Shown piece after piece: positions 28,683 through 37,813 of a stretch of 64,000 bases of DNA. This stretch comes from Opitutaceae bacterium (GTDB lineage: Bacteria; Verrucomicrobiota; Verrucomicrobiia; Opitutales; Opitutaceae), in contig JAIXWY010000013.1 of the NCBI GenBank assembly GCA_027490995.1, positions 1-64,000 on the forward strand, written 5' to 3'. The number at the start of each line of letters is the position of its first letter. Position 1 is the stretch's first letter. The notes below the pieces were generated by a model. That model worked only from the letters and a program-made list of their open reading frames with translations, did not search any database and was not told the origin of the DNA. The translations under genes were made by a program, and so were the position numbers.

Positions 28683-29177
28683 TCACGCGTCCGCCGGCGG
28701 AGGCGGTGAACGGCGCAGCGGTTCGAGATCATCGTCGGTGTCCGCGAGGGTGCGGTAGGCCGCGTCGATCGCGGAGGCGGCCTCGACAAGGCGTCGGGCG
28801 AGCGCGAGGTCGCCCCGCTGGCAAGCGTAGCAACCGAGATTGAACAGCACCGTCGGGTTGCGGGGGTGGTGCTCGCGGGCCGCGACGAGGATGCGCTCGG
28901 CCTCGGCGAGGCTGGTGGCGCGGCGGACGGCGTAGGCCCACGTGATCCAGGCCGCGGCGGAGTCGGGGCGTAACCGTACTAGTTTCTCCGATACGCGGGA
29001 GAGCGCCGGCCACTCGTGGTGTTCTTGGTGCACGGCGGCGAGCAGGCCGAGCGCCTCCTCGCCCTCGGCGACGGAGGTGGGCAGGCGAGCCAGCTCACGG
29101 GCGGCGTCGTCAAACATCCCCAGCTCGACGTAGCCCCGGGCGTGCGAGAGCAGCCAGCGGGGGGCGACGGCACTCAT
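28683..29177 (-). CDS. Tetratricopeptide repeat protein
   Basis: This 164-residue protein consists of helical hairpins with TPR spacing. Examples are A-R-G-Y-V-E-L-G-M-F-D-D-A-A-R-E-L at ~13-29, A-x-x-A-x-x-x-A-E-A-E-R-I-L in the middle, and L-F-N-L-G-C-Y-A-C-Q-R-G-D at ~110-122. TPR proteins are scaffolds for protein-protein contact. It starts 13 bases after the gmhA stop codon and is probably co-transcribed with it. The partner is unknown. Confidence 0.8.
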   Translation of the reverse strand: MSAVAPRWLLSHARGYVELGMFDDAARELARLPTSVAEGEEALGLLAAVHQEHHEWPALSRVSEKLVRLRPDSAAAWITWAYAVRRATSLAEAERILVAAREHHPRNPTVLFNLGCYACQRGDLALARRLVEAASAIDAAYRTLADTDDDLEPLRRSPPPPADA

Positions 29178-29190
29178 GCGCGGGGCGGGC

Positions 29191-29757
29191 TCAACCCTGG
29201 GCCGGGAAAGCGGCCTCGATCGCGTCGCAGAAATGATGGATCAGGAAAAGGTGCGCCTCTTGGGCGGCGCGACCGGAGTCGCCGGGGACGATCACGTCGA
29301 CCGAGGCCCGGCCGCGGGCGTGGCCGCCGGAGCGGCCCAGTAGTGAGACGCTGCTCAGACCGAGGCGCGCGGCCTCTTCTAAGGCGGCGATGATGTTGGT
29401 CGAGTTGCCGCTGGAGGAGATGACGATCACCAGGTCGCCTGGGCGCGCGAGGCCGGAGATCTGGCGCGAGAAGACCTGATCGAAACCGAAGTCGTTACCG
29501 ATGCACGAAAGCAGGGAGCCATCGGCGGAGAGGGCGAGTGCGGGAAGGGAAGGACGGTTGCGCAGGTAGCGACCGACCAACTCGGTGGCGAAGTGCTGCG
29601 CTTCCGCGGCGCTTCCGCCATTGCCGCAGATGAGCAGCCGACCCCCTTGGCGCAGGGTCGTGAGAATCAACTCCGACGCCCGCTCGATCTCATCGGAGAT
29701 CTGGGTGAGTGATTGGAAGGTACGGACGGTCTGCGCGAGCGAGACATCAAGCGACAT
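29191..29757 (-). CDS. gmhA: Phosphoheptose isomerase (sedoheptulose-7-phosphate isomerase)
   Basis: This 188-residue SIS-domain enzyme makes D-glycero-D-manno-heptose-7-phosphate for LPS core or surface glycans. The motifs CGNGGSAAEAQHFATELVGR and SSSGNSTN are canonical. The later Q-E-A-H and H-H-F-C-D-A-I-E segment supplies the catalytic His. The ATG at 29757 gives the usual length. The frame is open far upstream, but that part is not coding. A more divergent SIS isomerase occurs at 47144-47761. Confidence 0.93.
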   Translation of the reverse strand: MSLDVSLAQTVRTFQSLTQISDEIERASELILTTLRQGGRLLICGNGGSAAEAQHFATELVGRYLRNRPSLPALALSADGSLLSCIGNDFGFDQVFSRQISGLARPGDLVIVISSSGNSTNIIAALEEAARLGLSSVSLLGRSGGHARGRASVDVIVPGDSGRAAQEAHLFLIHHFCDAIEAAFPAQG

Positions 29758-30057
29758 GGCGAAAGGAGGGTGCCGGAGGCAGCGGCGGGGACGCAAGCCT
29801 CCGCTCCCGCGGTGGCGGCCCGGCGACGCGGGAGTGAGCCAGTAACGAGGCGGCGAAGCGCGGGCTGGTCTGGCGTCGGAGTGGGCCGGCCACCGCGACG
29901 ACAGCAAGGCGTGTTTGCTCTGGGCGAGGGCAGGGCGCGTGGTTATTGAAGCGCCGCGCGGAGAGACGGTGGTCAGGCCGTGGGCGCGGTGAACCTGAAG
30001 GCGCCGAGTTCGGGCTCGGATTTTTCGCGGTGAGTGTGCGTAATGGCGGTTTCCCGC

Positions 30058-31251
30058 ATGCGCTTGCAGCGAATCACCCTCCAGCACTTCCGAAACCTCG
30101 CCGCGGCGAAGGTGGAGTTTGGCGGCGCGCGTCACTTCCTCGTGGGGCCGAACGGTCAGGGGAAGTCGAACCTTCTCGAGGCGGTGGGCCTGCTGACCGC
30201 GTTGCGTTCGTTCCGCACCAGCGATGCGCGCGTCCTGATCGCGCACGGTCAGGCGGAGGCGGCGGTGGCGTGCGAGGTGGAACATGAGCGCAGCGGCGCG
30301 ACCCGGGTGGAGCTGCGCCTCCGGCCCGGGGGCAAGGAGGTCGTGGTGGATGGCGTGGCGGTCACGCGCCTCGCGGATTATCTCGGCCAGTTTCCAACCG
30401 TGGTGCTGTCCTCGCAAGACCAGCAACTCGTGCGTGGGGCGCCGGGCCTGCGGCGGCGGTGGTTGGACCTGACGCTGGCGGCGACGGACCCCAGTTACCT
30501 GCGGCTGTTGCAGGCGTACCATCGTGCGTTAGCGGAGCGGAACGCGCTGCTCCGCCGCGGGGCGGCGGTGGCGGAGCTCGCCGCGTTCGAGCGTCCGATG
30601 GCGGCCGCAGCCGCGCCGCTCGTCGCGGCGCGGGCGGCGGGGCTGGAGCACCTTGCGGCGCAGTTGGCCCGCGCCTACTCACAGCTTGCCATGGGGGCGT
30701 CGGTCCCGGAATCCGCCGGCTTCGCCTATGCGGCGAACGGCGCGAAGCACGTGGTCGTTGCGGCCAAGGCGGGCGGTGCGGGGAGTCCGGTGGCGCCCCC
30801 AATTCCCTCGGCGATGCCCGCCGGGCTGCAGGGTGCGAAGGAGGCGGACTGGCTAGCCCGCTGGGAGGCGAGTCGGGCCCGCGATCTGCAGATGCGCACC
30901 ACGATGACTGGGCCGCACCGCGATGACGTCGACTTCACGCTGGAGGGACGGCCGGCGGTGGATGTTGGATCGGAGGGACAACAACGCAGCCTCGTCCTCG
31001 CACTCCGCGTGGCGCAGGCGCATTGGTTCCAGGAGCACCTCGGGGTGGCGCCGCTGATCCTCGCGGATGACGTACTTGGCGAACTCGATCCCGGACGTCG
31101 CGAACGCTTCTGGGCTGCCCTCACGCCGGGCTGGCAGGTGATCGCGACCGGCACCTCGCTGCCGACGGATGAGCCGCGCGCGTGGCAGGTCACTCAGGTA
31201 GAGGCGGGACGCTTTCAGCCGGTCGCGGCGGACGGGAGGTCGGCCCTATGA
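30058..31251 (+). CDS. recF: DNA replication and repair protein RecF
   Basis: This 397-residue SMC-like ATPase helps load RecA at gaps. It starts MRLQRITLQHFRN. Walker A is GPNGQGKSN, the signature motif is SEGQQRSL and Walker B is LILADDVLGELD. The C-terminal part is somewhat longer than usual and has an Ala/Pro-rich stretch (~240-265). ATG codons at 30043 and 30058 are both possible, and 30058 gives the family start. The stop overlaps the tauE-like gene by ATGA. No dnaA or dnaN is adjacent. Confidence 0.95.
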   Translation: MRLQRITLQHFRNLAAAKVEFGGARHFLVGPNGQGKSNLLEAVGLLTALRSFRTSDARVLIAHGQAEAAVACEVEHERSGATRVELRLRPGGKEVVVDGVAVTRLADYLGQFPTVVLSSQDQQLVRGAPGLRRRWLDLTLAATDPSYLRLLQAYHRALAERNALLRRGAAVAELAAFERPMAAAAAPLVAARAAGLEHLAAQLARAYSQLAMGASVPESAGFAYAANGAKHVVVAAKAGGAGSPVAPPIPSAMPAGLQGAKEADWLARWEASRARDLQMRTTMTGPHRDDVDFTLEGRPAVDVGSEGQQRSLVLALRVAQAHWFQEHLGVAPLILADDVLGELDPGRRERFWAALTPGWQVIATGTSLPTDEPRAWQVTQVEAGRFQPVAADGRSAL

Positions 31252-32000
31252 CCCTAGAACCCTGGCAATGGATCCTCCTCGTGGCCGGCGCCGTGATGGT
31301 GGGGATGGCGAAGACGGGCCTCTCGGGACTGGGTACCCTGTTCATCGCGATCTTTGCGAACGTGTTGCCGACGAAGCAAGCGACTGGGCTGGTGCTGCCC
31401 CTGCTGATTCTCGGCGACGTGGTGGCGGTGGCGGTGTATCGCCGCCACGCCGTGTGGTCGCAGCTCTGGGGACTCTTTCCTTGGGCCGTTGTTGGAGTGG
31501 TGGCGGGCTATTTTGCGATGGATCGGATCGACAACCACCAAGCGCGGGTGTTGGTGGGTGGCATCGTGCTTGCGTTGCTGGTCCTGCACGGCGTCCGGCG
31601 GTGGCGAGAGCGTCGATCGACGGCGGAGACGAGCGAACCGCGCGTGCCGCGTGTGGTCGTGGCATCGGTCGGAGTACTGGCGGGGTTTACGACGCTCATC
31701 GCCAACGCGGCTGGGCCGCTGATGGCGGTGTATCTGCTCGCGCTGCGGCTCCCGAAGCTGGAGTTCATCGGTACGAGCGCGGTGTACTTCCTCCTGTTGA
31801 ATCTCTTCAAAGTCCCTTTCATGGTGGACCTCGGGTTGATCACCGGATCCAGCCTTTGGGTGAACCTCCTGTTGGCTCCCGCGGTGTGGATTGGCGCGCT
31901 CATCGGCCGTTGGCTGGTGCAGCGGATCAACCAGCGCTGGTTTGAAATTCTCACCCTCGGCTTCACCGCGGTAGCGGGGTTGCGGCTCGTGCTTGCGTGA
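31248..32000 (+). CDS. TauE/SafE family sulfite/anion exporter-like permease
   Basis: This 250-residue protein has about eight hydrophobic helices in two similar halves. The TauE pattern shows in G-M-A-K-T-G-L-S-G-L-G near the start and G-F-T-T-L-I-A-N-A-A-G-P in the middle. Family members move sulfite, sulfonates or related anions across the inner membrane. The start codon overlaps the recF stop (ATGA), so the genes are translationally coupled. A functional link to recF is not obvious. Confidence 0.9.
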   Translation: MTLEPWQWILLVAGAVMVGMAKTGLSGLGTLFIAIFANVLPTKQATGLVLPLLILGDVVAVAVYRRHAVWSQLWGLFPWAVVGVVAGYFAMDRIDNHQARVLVGGIVLALLVLHGVRRWRERRSTAETSEPRVPRVVVASVGVLAGFTTLIANAAGPLMAVYLLALRLPKLEFIGTSAVYFLLLNLFKVPFMVDLGLITGSSLWVNLLLAPAVWIGALIGRWLVQRINQRWFEILTLGFTAVAGLRLVLA

Positions 32001-32083
32001 GCGTGGACGCGGCGCGGCGCTTCCGGGTGTGAGTCGGGCATTGAAGCGGGCGCTGGATGTGGCAGGCTGCGGAGCGAGCCAAT

Positions 32084-32734
32084 ATGGGTCGATCCAGTCT
32101 CCGAAAACTATGGGCCGCGAAACTCGCCGGCGTGCCGGACGGTGGGCGGCTGCCGCGCGCGCCCGAACGGCCTTCGTTGCCGGTGGGCGGGATGGTCGGG
32201 GCGGCAGCGGTTGCGGGCGGAATGGTGCGCACGCCTTTTCGTGGTTTGGTGCTGGGCATCGATCCTTCCCTGCGCGGGACGGGCTTGGCGCTGATCGACT
32301 TCGCGGCGGGTCGCGCGCCTGTGTTGCTGCGGTGCCGCACGGTGCGCGTGCCACCGCGCGAGCCTTTCCCGGTGGCGCTGGCGGAGATTCACCGGGCGGT
32401 GGAGTCATTCCTCGCCGATTTCGATGCGCGGCACGTCGCGCTGGAGCAGACGATCTACGTGCAGAACTTCCAGACGGCGCAGATCCTCGGCGCGGCGCGG
32501 GGCGCGGCGGTGGCGGCGGCGGCGCTCCGAGAGAAGCCGATCTTCGAGTACCCGCCCCTGCGCGTGAAGCAGGCGGTGGTGGGCTTGGGGCGCGCCAGCA
32601 AGGAGCAGATGGCGCGGACCGTGATGGCGATCCTCGGTCACGGCCGCCCGCTGGCGTCGGATGAGGCCGACGCGGCCGGCGTCGCGTTGTGCCACGCCTT
32701 CACCTGGCGTGGCGATGACCGCACGGCACTTTAG
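32084..32734 (+). CDS. ruvC: Holliday junction resolvase RuvC
   Basis: This 216-residue nuclease cuts Holliday junctions. The acidic residues are Asp in GIDPSLRGTG, Glu in ALEQTIYVQN and Asp/Glu in SDEADAAGVALCH. It carries about 55 extra N-terminal residues (basic, then Pro/Gly-rich) before the first strand, whereas RuvC usually starts within a few residues of the first Asp. An internal start near MVRTPFRGLVLG would give the normal length. I kept the ATG at 32084 because the extension reads as coding. Confidence 0.92.
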   Translation: MGRSSLRKLWAAKLAGVPDGGRLPRAPERPSLPVGGMVGAAAVAGGMVRTPFRGLVLGIDPSLRGTGLALIDFAAGRAPVLLRCRTVRVPPREPFPVALAEIHRAVESFLADFDARHVALEQTIYVQNFQTAQILGAARGAAVAAAALREKPIFEYPPLRVKQAVVGLGRASKEQMARTVMAILGHGRPLASDEADAAGVALCHAFTWRGDDRTAL

Positions 32735-32955
32735 GCGCGCTGGGCGAAGTCGGCCGCGGCGGCCGAGGCGCAACGGTCCCGCTCGTTCCGGAGGGAGTCC
32801 TCGGCCTGAGCGGCCCGAGTCGGGAAAGCCGTCAGGCCCTCCGGACTGATTTCGGGTTCGTCCGATGACGGGCCAGCGGCCCATTCTCGGAAGCGTGGAC
32901 CAGCCCTTCGGTGCTTCAGCGACGACGCTGTGACTCGCCAGCGGAAGGCCGGCAC
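32731..32955 (-). CDS. Possible small hypothetical protein
   Basis: This 74-codon frame has high third-position GC and an ordinary hydrophilic composition (EPEISPEGLTAF, then a charged helix with DSLRNERDRC). It overlaps the ruvC stop codon by 4 bases on the opposite strand. No family match is apparent. It may be real or a chance frame in the ruvC-hemH gap (32735-33036), which otherwise holds nothing I can see. Confidence 0.35.
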   Translation of the reverse strand: MPAFRWRVTASSLKHRRAGPRFREWAAGPSSDEPEISPEGLTAFPTRAAQAEDSLRNERDRCASAAAADFAQRA

Positions 32956-33036
32956 CGGGGCGCGATCAGACTCGGGCGCGCGGTGCGTGAACGCTCGAAC
33001 CGCCCGGCTCGACCAGCGGGGTGGTGAGCGGGCAGC

Positions 33037-34113
33037 TTAGGCTGAGGGCGTCGCGGCCGCTTCGCGGACGTGGGTCGCGAACGTCGGCGTTCCCTCGAGC
33101 CAGCGGTGGACGCGGCCGGCGAGGAAGCTGATGTACTGCGGTTGGTCGTTCAGGCAGGGAATGTGCTGGAACGATTCACCTCCCGCGTGGAGGAAGTCTT
33201 CCTTCGCCTCGCCCGCGATTTCCTCGAGCGTCTCGAGGCAGTCGGACACGAAGGCGGGAGTCATGACCAGCATCCGCTTCCGCCCTTCCTGCGCGAAGCG
33301 CACCAGTTCCTTGTCGGTGTACGGCGTCAGCCACGGCTCGCCGGCGAGACGGGACTGGAAAGACACCGAATGCTGTTCCTCGGAGAGTCCGGCCCGCCGC
33401 ACGAACGCCCGCGTCGTCGCCAGGCACTGCGCCTTGTAGCATGTAGCGTGGGCCGGGGAGCACGTCGCACAGCAATCCGGGACTTTCGTGCAGTGTCCCT
33501 TCGACGAATCGCCTTTCCGCAGGTGACGTACCGGGATGCCGTGGTACGAAAAGAGTACGTGATCGTACGGCTGCGTCAGGTAGGGCGCGGAAACCTGGTA
33601 CAGGGCCTCAATGTAATCGGCATCGGCATAGAACGGCTGGACGCAGTCCACGCGCAGCGTCGGGGCAAGGCGGGCGGCCTCCTCGTAGACCTTCACCACC
33701 ACCGTTTCCCACGACGACATTGCGTAATGCGGGTACTGCGGGAACAGCAGTACCTCGGTGATCCCGTCGCGGGCCATCTGGCTGATCGTGCTGGCAATCG
33801 ACGGCGTGCCGTAACGCATCGCGAGGTACACCGGCACGTCCGGTCCGAGCGCGGTGGCGAGCTTGGCGGCGACGCTCTTGGACGTGAGGATCAGCGGTGA
33901 GCCATCCTTGGTCCAGATCTCCGAGTAGGCATGGGCTGACTTCTTCGGCCGGGTGCGCAGGATGATGCCCTCGAGCAGCAGCCAGCGCAGCGGGGCCGGC
34001 AGGTCGAGCACGCGCTCGTCTCCGAGAAACTCGCGCAGGTAGCGGCGAACGTCGGGGACGGACGTCGAATTAGGGGAACCGAGATTGACCAGCAGGACGG
34101 CGCGCGAAGACAT
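33037..34113 (-). CDS. hemH: Ferrochelatase with a cysteine cluster
   Basis: This 358-residue enzyme inserts iron into protoporphyrin to make heme. The start VLLVNLGSP, catalytic His191 in SYHGIP and the acidic motif in LETLEEIAGE are typical. After the His an insertion carries six Cys in 23 residues (Cys208, 214, 215, 218, 225, 230). Similar Cys-rich inserts occur in Bacteroidota-like ferrochelatases. They could hold an iron-sulfur cluster, but this is inference. It is divergent from gpmI. Confidence 0.96.
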   Translation of the reverse strand: MSSRAVLLVNLGSPNSTSVPDVRRYLREFLGDERVLDLPAPLRWLLLEGIILRTRPKKSAHAYSEIWTKDGSPLILTSKSVAAKLATALGPDVPVYLAMRYGTPSIASTISQMARDGITEVLLFPQYPHYAMSSWETVVVKVYEEAARLAPTLRVDCVQPFYADADYIEALYQVSAPYLTQPYDHVLFSYHGIPVRHLRKGDSSKGHCTKVPDCCATCSPAHATCYKAQCLATTRAFVRRAGLSEEQHSVSFQSRLAGEPWLTPYTDKELVRFAQEGRKRMLVMTPAFVSDCLETLEEIAGEAKEDFLHAGGESFQHIPCLNDQPQYISFLAGRVHRWLEGTPTFATHVREAAATPSA

Positions 34114-34463
34114 GCGAAGCAGTTAAGGGGGAGGTAATTCCGCGCGGAGTCAAACGGCCTTGAGGGCTCGCGCGAGCCGGGAAACGGACAAGCGACCGGC
34201 CGGAGCGCACCAAGCCCCGGCAAACGGCCTTGCCGGGTCGCGCGGACCCGGGGAGGCAACCAAGGAATTGACCGGAGGGGATTACGCGCCGTCTCAAGGC
34301 AAAGCGCGGTCGTTTGAACCGGGGGGGCGGGGCGCTTCATCGTGCGGCCATGTCCGGGTGGATCGGCCGACTGGCTTCCCTCGGTCCGGCGCGCCACGGC
34401 GGTTTAGTCTTTCGTCGGGCCGGGCGTCGGGTCATTTCTGATGGCTGGTCACCTCCTTTCTTC
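34114..34463. repeat. hemH-gpmI intergenic region with two copies of a structured repeat
   Basis: CAAACGGCCTTG occurs at 34151-34162 and 34221-34232. Each copy is followed at once by a GC palindrome around CGCG (GGCTCGCGCGAGCC at about 34165-34178; CCGGGTCGCGCGGACCCGG at about 34233-34251). The two units lie 70 bases apart in the divergent promoter region. No gene is convincing here. Confidence 0.65.
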
Positions 34464-36050
34464 ATGAGCAATGCGCGCAAGCCGGTCCTTCTCGTCATCC
34501 GCGATGGCTGGGGTCACAATCCCCACGCCGATCAGAACGCCTTCAATGCCGTCCATCTGGCTAAGAAGGCGGCCGATGACCGGCTGCACGCCCGCTATCC
34601 GCATACGCTGGTCGCCGCGTCCGGGCTCGATGTGGGCCTGCCGGATGGGGTGATGGGCAACAGCGAAGTGGGCCACGAGAACATCGGCGCCGGCCGGGTG
34701 GTCGATCAGGAGCTCGTGCGCCTGAATAAGCTTTTTTCGGAGAACCAGCTCCCGTCGAACGCGGTCTGGCGCGGTCTCGTCGACCGCGTGCGGACGCGGG
34801 GATCGCGTCTGCACCTCATGGGTATTGTCTCCGATGCCGGTGTGCACGGCATGCTCGAGCACCTGTACGGACTGCTGCGTCAAGCGAAGGTCGAAGGCCT
34901 CACCGAGGTGTTTATTCACGCCTTCACGGATGGCCGCGACACGCCGCCCACGAGCGGCGCGGCGTACGTCGAACAGGTCGAGGAGCAGTGCCGCAAGATC
35001 GGGGTCGGCCGCATCGCCACGGTGTGTGGACGCTTTTGGGCGATGGACCGCGACAACCGCTGGGAGCGCGTCGAGAAGGCGTATCGGCTCCTGACTGGCC
35101 AGGGGGCCGAGGGCACCGCGACGAGTGCCGTAGCGGCGGTGCGCGCCTACTACGAAAAGCCGATGAGCGAGACCCAGAAAGGCGACGAATTTGTGCCCGC
35201 GACCTGGGTGGTCGACGCGGCGGGGAAGCCGATCGCGACGATCCGTGACGGCGACGCGGTTCTCTTCTACAATTACCGCGGCGATCGGCCCCGCGAGATC
35301 ACGCGGGCATTCGTGAACGATGACTTCACTGCCTTCGCGCGCGGGCCGAAACTCGACCTGTATTACGCAACGATGACGGAGTACGAGTCCGGCCTCCCGG
35401 TGAAGGTGATTTCGCCGAAGCCGGCGGCCCTGAAGCACATCCTCGGGCAGGTCGTCGCGGAGGCCGGCATCGCGCAGTTCCGCTGCGCGGAGACGGAGAA
35501 AAACCCTCACGTCACCTTTTTCTTCAATAATTACCGCAAGGACCCGTTTCCCGGCGAGGAACGGGCGTGCCCAGCCAGCCCGAAAGTCGCGACCTATGAC
35601 CTGCAGCCGGAGATGTCGGCGTCGGAGGTGACGCGCCTCGCGCGCGAGGCGATCCTCTCGGGACGCTATGGTCTGGTGGTGGTGAACTTCGCGAACCCTG
35701 ACATGGTCGGACACACCGGCTCGCTGCCGGCGGCGATCCAAGCGGTGGAGGCGACGGACCGCGGCGTGGCGACCCTCCTGCAGGCGATCGATGACATGGG
35801 AGGCAAGGCGGTGGTCTGCGCGGACCACGGCAACTGCGAGCAGATGTGGGATCCCTCGACGGATTCCCCGCACACGGCACACACGTTAAACCTCGTGGAA
35901 GTCTTTGTGGTGGGCGCGGACTATGCCGCGGGCCGCACGGCGATGCGCTCCGGTGGCCGCCTAGCGGACATCGCGCCCACGGTGTTGGACCTGATGGGCC
36001 TCCCGAAGCCGCCGGAGATGACCGGTCGCAGCCTCTTGCAGGTTCCCTAA
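34464..36050 (+). CDS. gpmI: 2,3-bisphosphoglycerate-independent phosphoglycerate mutase
   Basis: This 528-residue Mn-dependent glycolytic enzyme interconverts 3- and 2-phosphoglycerate. The nucleophile is Ser67 in MGNSEVGH. Metal ligands lie in IRDGWGHN near the start and in CADHGNCEQM, with the MVGHTG motif between. The ATG at 34464 gives the usual start LLVIRDGWG. The open frame further upstream is not coding. It stands alone, divergent from hemH. Confidence 0.97.
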   Translation: MSNARKPVLLVIRDGWGHNPHADQNAFNAVHLAKKAADDRLHARYPHTLVAASGLDVGLPDGVMGNSEVGHENIGAGRVVDQELVRLNKLFSENQLPSNAVWRGLVDRVRTRGSRLHLMGIVSDAGVHGMLEHLYGLLRQAKVEGLTEVFIHAFTDGRDTPPTSGAAYVEQVEEQCRKIGVGRIATVCGRFWAMDRDNRWERVEKAYRLLTGQGAEGTATSAVAAVRAYYEKPMSETQKGDEFVPATWVVDAAGKPIATIRDGDAVLFYNYRGDRPREITRAFVNDDFTAFARGPKLDLYYATMTEYESGLPVKVISPKPAALKHILGQVVAEAGIAQFRCAETEKNPHVTFFFNNYRKDPFPGEERACPASPKVATYDLQPEMSASEVTRLAREAILSGRYGLVVVNFANPDMVGHTGSLPAAIQAVEATDRGVATLLQAIDDMGGKAVVCADHGNCEQMWDPSTDSPHTAHTLNLVEVFVVGADYAAGRTAMRSGGRLADIAPTVLDLMGLPKPPEMTGRSLLQVP

Positions 36051-36200
36051 GGCTTGCGGGCCGGTGCGACTGCTGGGTTGCCCTCTGCGCCGGTAGCGGA
36101 GAGCGCGGTGGTGCGTGTCAACGAGCGGGGAAGGCATGCGAATGCTCCGGCTCCGGGGTTTTCGCTTGGCGTGTCCGGCGACGTCGGGGAACGTCGTCGC

Positions 36201-37505
36201 ATGGCCGAGGCCGCCCAGACCCCGAGAACGCCGAAGCAGCCGGATCAGCCCGATGAGCGTGACGCGTGCGAACCCTTTGTTTCCGTGCGGGCGGAGTTTC
36301 ACGTCTCAGACGAGCAGATTTATCTCGATGGTAACTCGCTCGGGCTCCTCTCGCGTCGCGCGGAGGCTTCGCTGCAGCGTGCGGTGGAGACCTGGAAGCG
36401 GGATGCGATCGACGGCTGGACGCGAGGGCCGGATCGGTGGATTGACCTTGCGGAGCGGATTGCGGAGCGGCTCTCGCCGCTGCTGGGCGCGGAGTCGGCG
36501 GCGATTGCGGTCCGAGGCCAGACCACAGAGAACCTTCACCAACTCCTCGCGACCCTCTATGATCCTGGGCATCCGACCCGCCGGGTGATCGTGGCCGACG
36601 CGCTCAACTTTGCCTCGGATACGTACGCCCTGCAGAGCCATCTTCGCCTTCGTGGGCAGGATCCCGAGAAGGCGCTGCGGCTGATTCCCTCGCGAGACGG
36701 CCGTTGCCTGTGGTTGGAGGACATCTTGGAACAACTCACGGATGACGTGCAGCTCCTCCTCTTGCCCTCCGTGATCTTCACCAGCGGGCAGTTGCTGGAC
36801 ATTGCGACGATCACCCGGAAAGCACGCGAGCGTGGCATCATGGTCGGGTGGGATCTTGCGCACAGCATTGGAGTGGTGCCCCATACGCTGGATCGGGACG
36901 GCGTGGACTTCGCTTTTTGGTGCCATTACAAGTGGCTCAACGCGGGTCCGGGAGCGCCGGGTGGATTGTATCTGAACCGGAGACATTTCGGTCGGCCGCC
37001 CGGACTCGCGGGATGGTGGGGCGTGCGGCCGGAGCGGCGCTTTGAGATGCGCCCCGAGCACCTCGCGGCAGACGGAGCGGCGGCGCTGCACGTTGGCACC
37101 CCGTCGATTCTGGCGCTGGCGCCCCTGGAAGGAGCGCTGGAGCTCATCGCGGAGGCGGGTGGCATCGCGGCGCTCCGGGAGCGCTCGCTGGCCCTGACCC
37201 AGGCGTTGCTGGCGGCGGTGGACGAAGCATTGGGGCCGTTGGGATTCAAGGTGGTGACCCCGCGCGGTGCGGCGGCGCGCGGCGGGCACATCGCGCTCGC
37301 GCATCCCGACGCGTGGCGTCTCTGTCAGGCCTTGAAAGCGCAGGGCGTGGTACCTGATTTCCGCGCTCCGGATCTTCTGCGCCTTGCGCCCTCGCCCCTG
37401 TACACCCGCTTCGCGGACGTGCGGGAGGCGGTGCGGCGACTGCGGATCATCGCTGAGACCGGTGCGCAGCGTGGGATGGAGAGGGAATTGCCGCTGGTGC
37501 CCTGA
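36201..37505 (+). CDS. kynU: Kynureninase
   Basis: This 434-residue PLP enzyme cleaves kynurenine to anthranilate and alanine. YLDGNSLGLL near the start, the VGWDLAHSIG stretch and the PLP Lys244 in CHYKWLNAGPG are diagnostic. The formamidase gene kynB lies 308 bases downstream, so two of the three steps of the aerobic tryptophan route to anthranilate are here. No tryptophan 2,3-dioxygenase is in the window. The ATG at 36201 was chosen because the sequence before it is not protein-like. Confidence 0.95.
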   Translation: MAEAAQTPRTPKQPDQPDERDACEPFVSVRAEFHVSDEQIYLDGNSLGLLSRRAEASLQRAVETWKRDAIDGWTRGPDRWIDLAERIAERLSPLLGAESAAIAVRGQTTENLHQLLATLYDPGHPTRRVIVADALNFASDTYALQSHLRLRGQDPEKALRLIPSRDGRCLWLEDILEQLTDDVQLLLLPSVIFTSGQLLDIATITRKARERGIMVGWDLAHSIGVVPHTLDRDGVDFAFWCHYKWLNAGPGAPGGLYLNRRHFGRPPGLAGWWGVRPERRFEMRPEHLAADGAAALHVGTPSILALAPLEGALELIAEAGGIAALRERSLALTQALLAAVDEALGPLGFKVVTPRGAAARGGHIALAHPDAWRLCQALKAQGVVPDFRAPDLLRLAPSPLYTRFADVREAVRRLRIIAETGAQRGMERELPLVP

Positions 37506-37813
37506 GTCTGCCGCAACGTGCGCGGGAGCGGGCGCGGCATCGCCCCGAGTTGAGCGAACGACGGCGCTGTCGGCGCAGCGTCGTGACGTCGATCTCCGCA
37601 GCGTTCTGGATCGACGTGCTCTGGATCGTGCTGCTTCAGGCTTTGCCGCTGGCGCATCCGTGGCCCCGTTCTGAAGCCGTGCCCCGCGTTGTCCGATGCG
37701 AAGGTCCTGCGACATTGCACGTGACGTTGGCCTTGAACGATCCTTACGGTGCAAGTGTCTCCGCGTTCCGAAACCTCTTCGAAGCCGTTTAGTTCGGCGC
37801 AGACCAGACCGCC
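37506..37813. other. kynU-kynB intergenic region
   Basis: These 308 bases contain a TTG-started 80-codon frame (37550-37792) without family resemblance. I see no hairpin or RNA gene. It may simply be the leader of kynB. Confidence 0.35.

Noticed and set aside
37550-37792. 80-codon frame between kynU and kynB
   Set aside because: TTG start, no family resemblance and mixed composition. It is probably non-coding.
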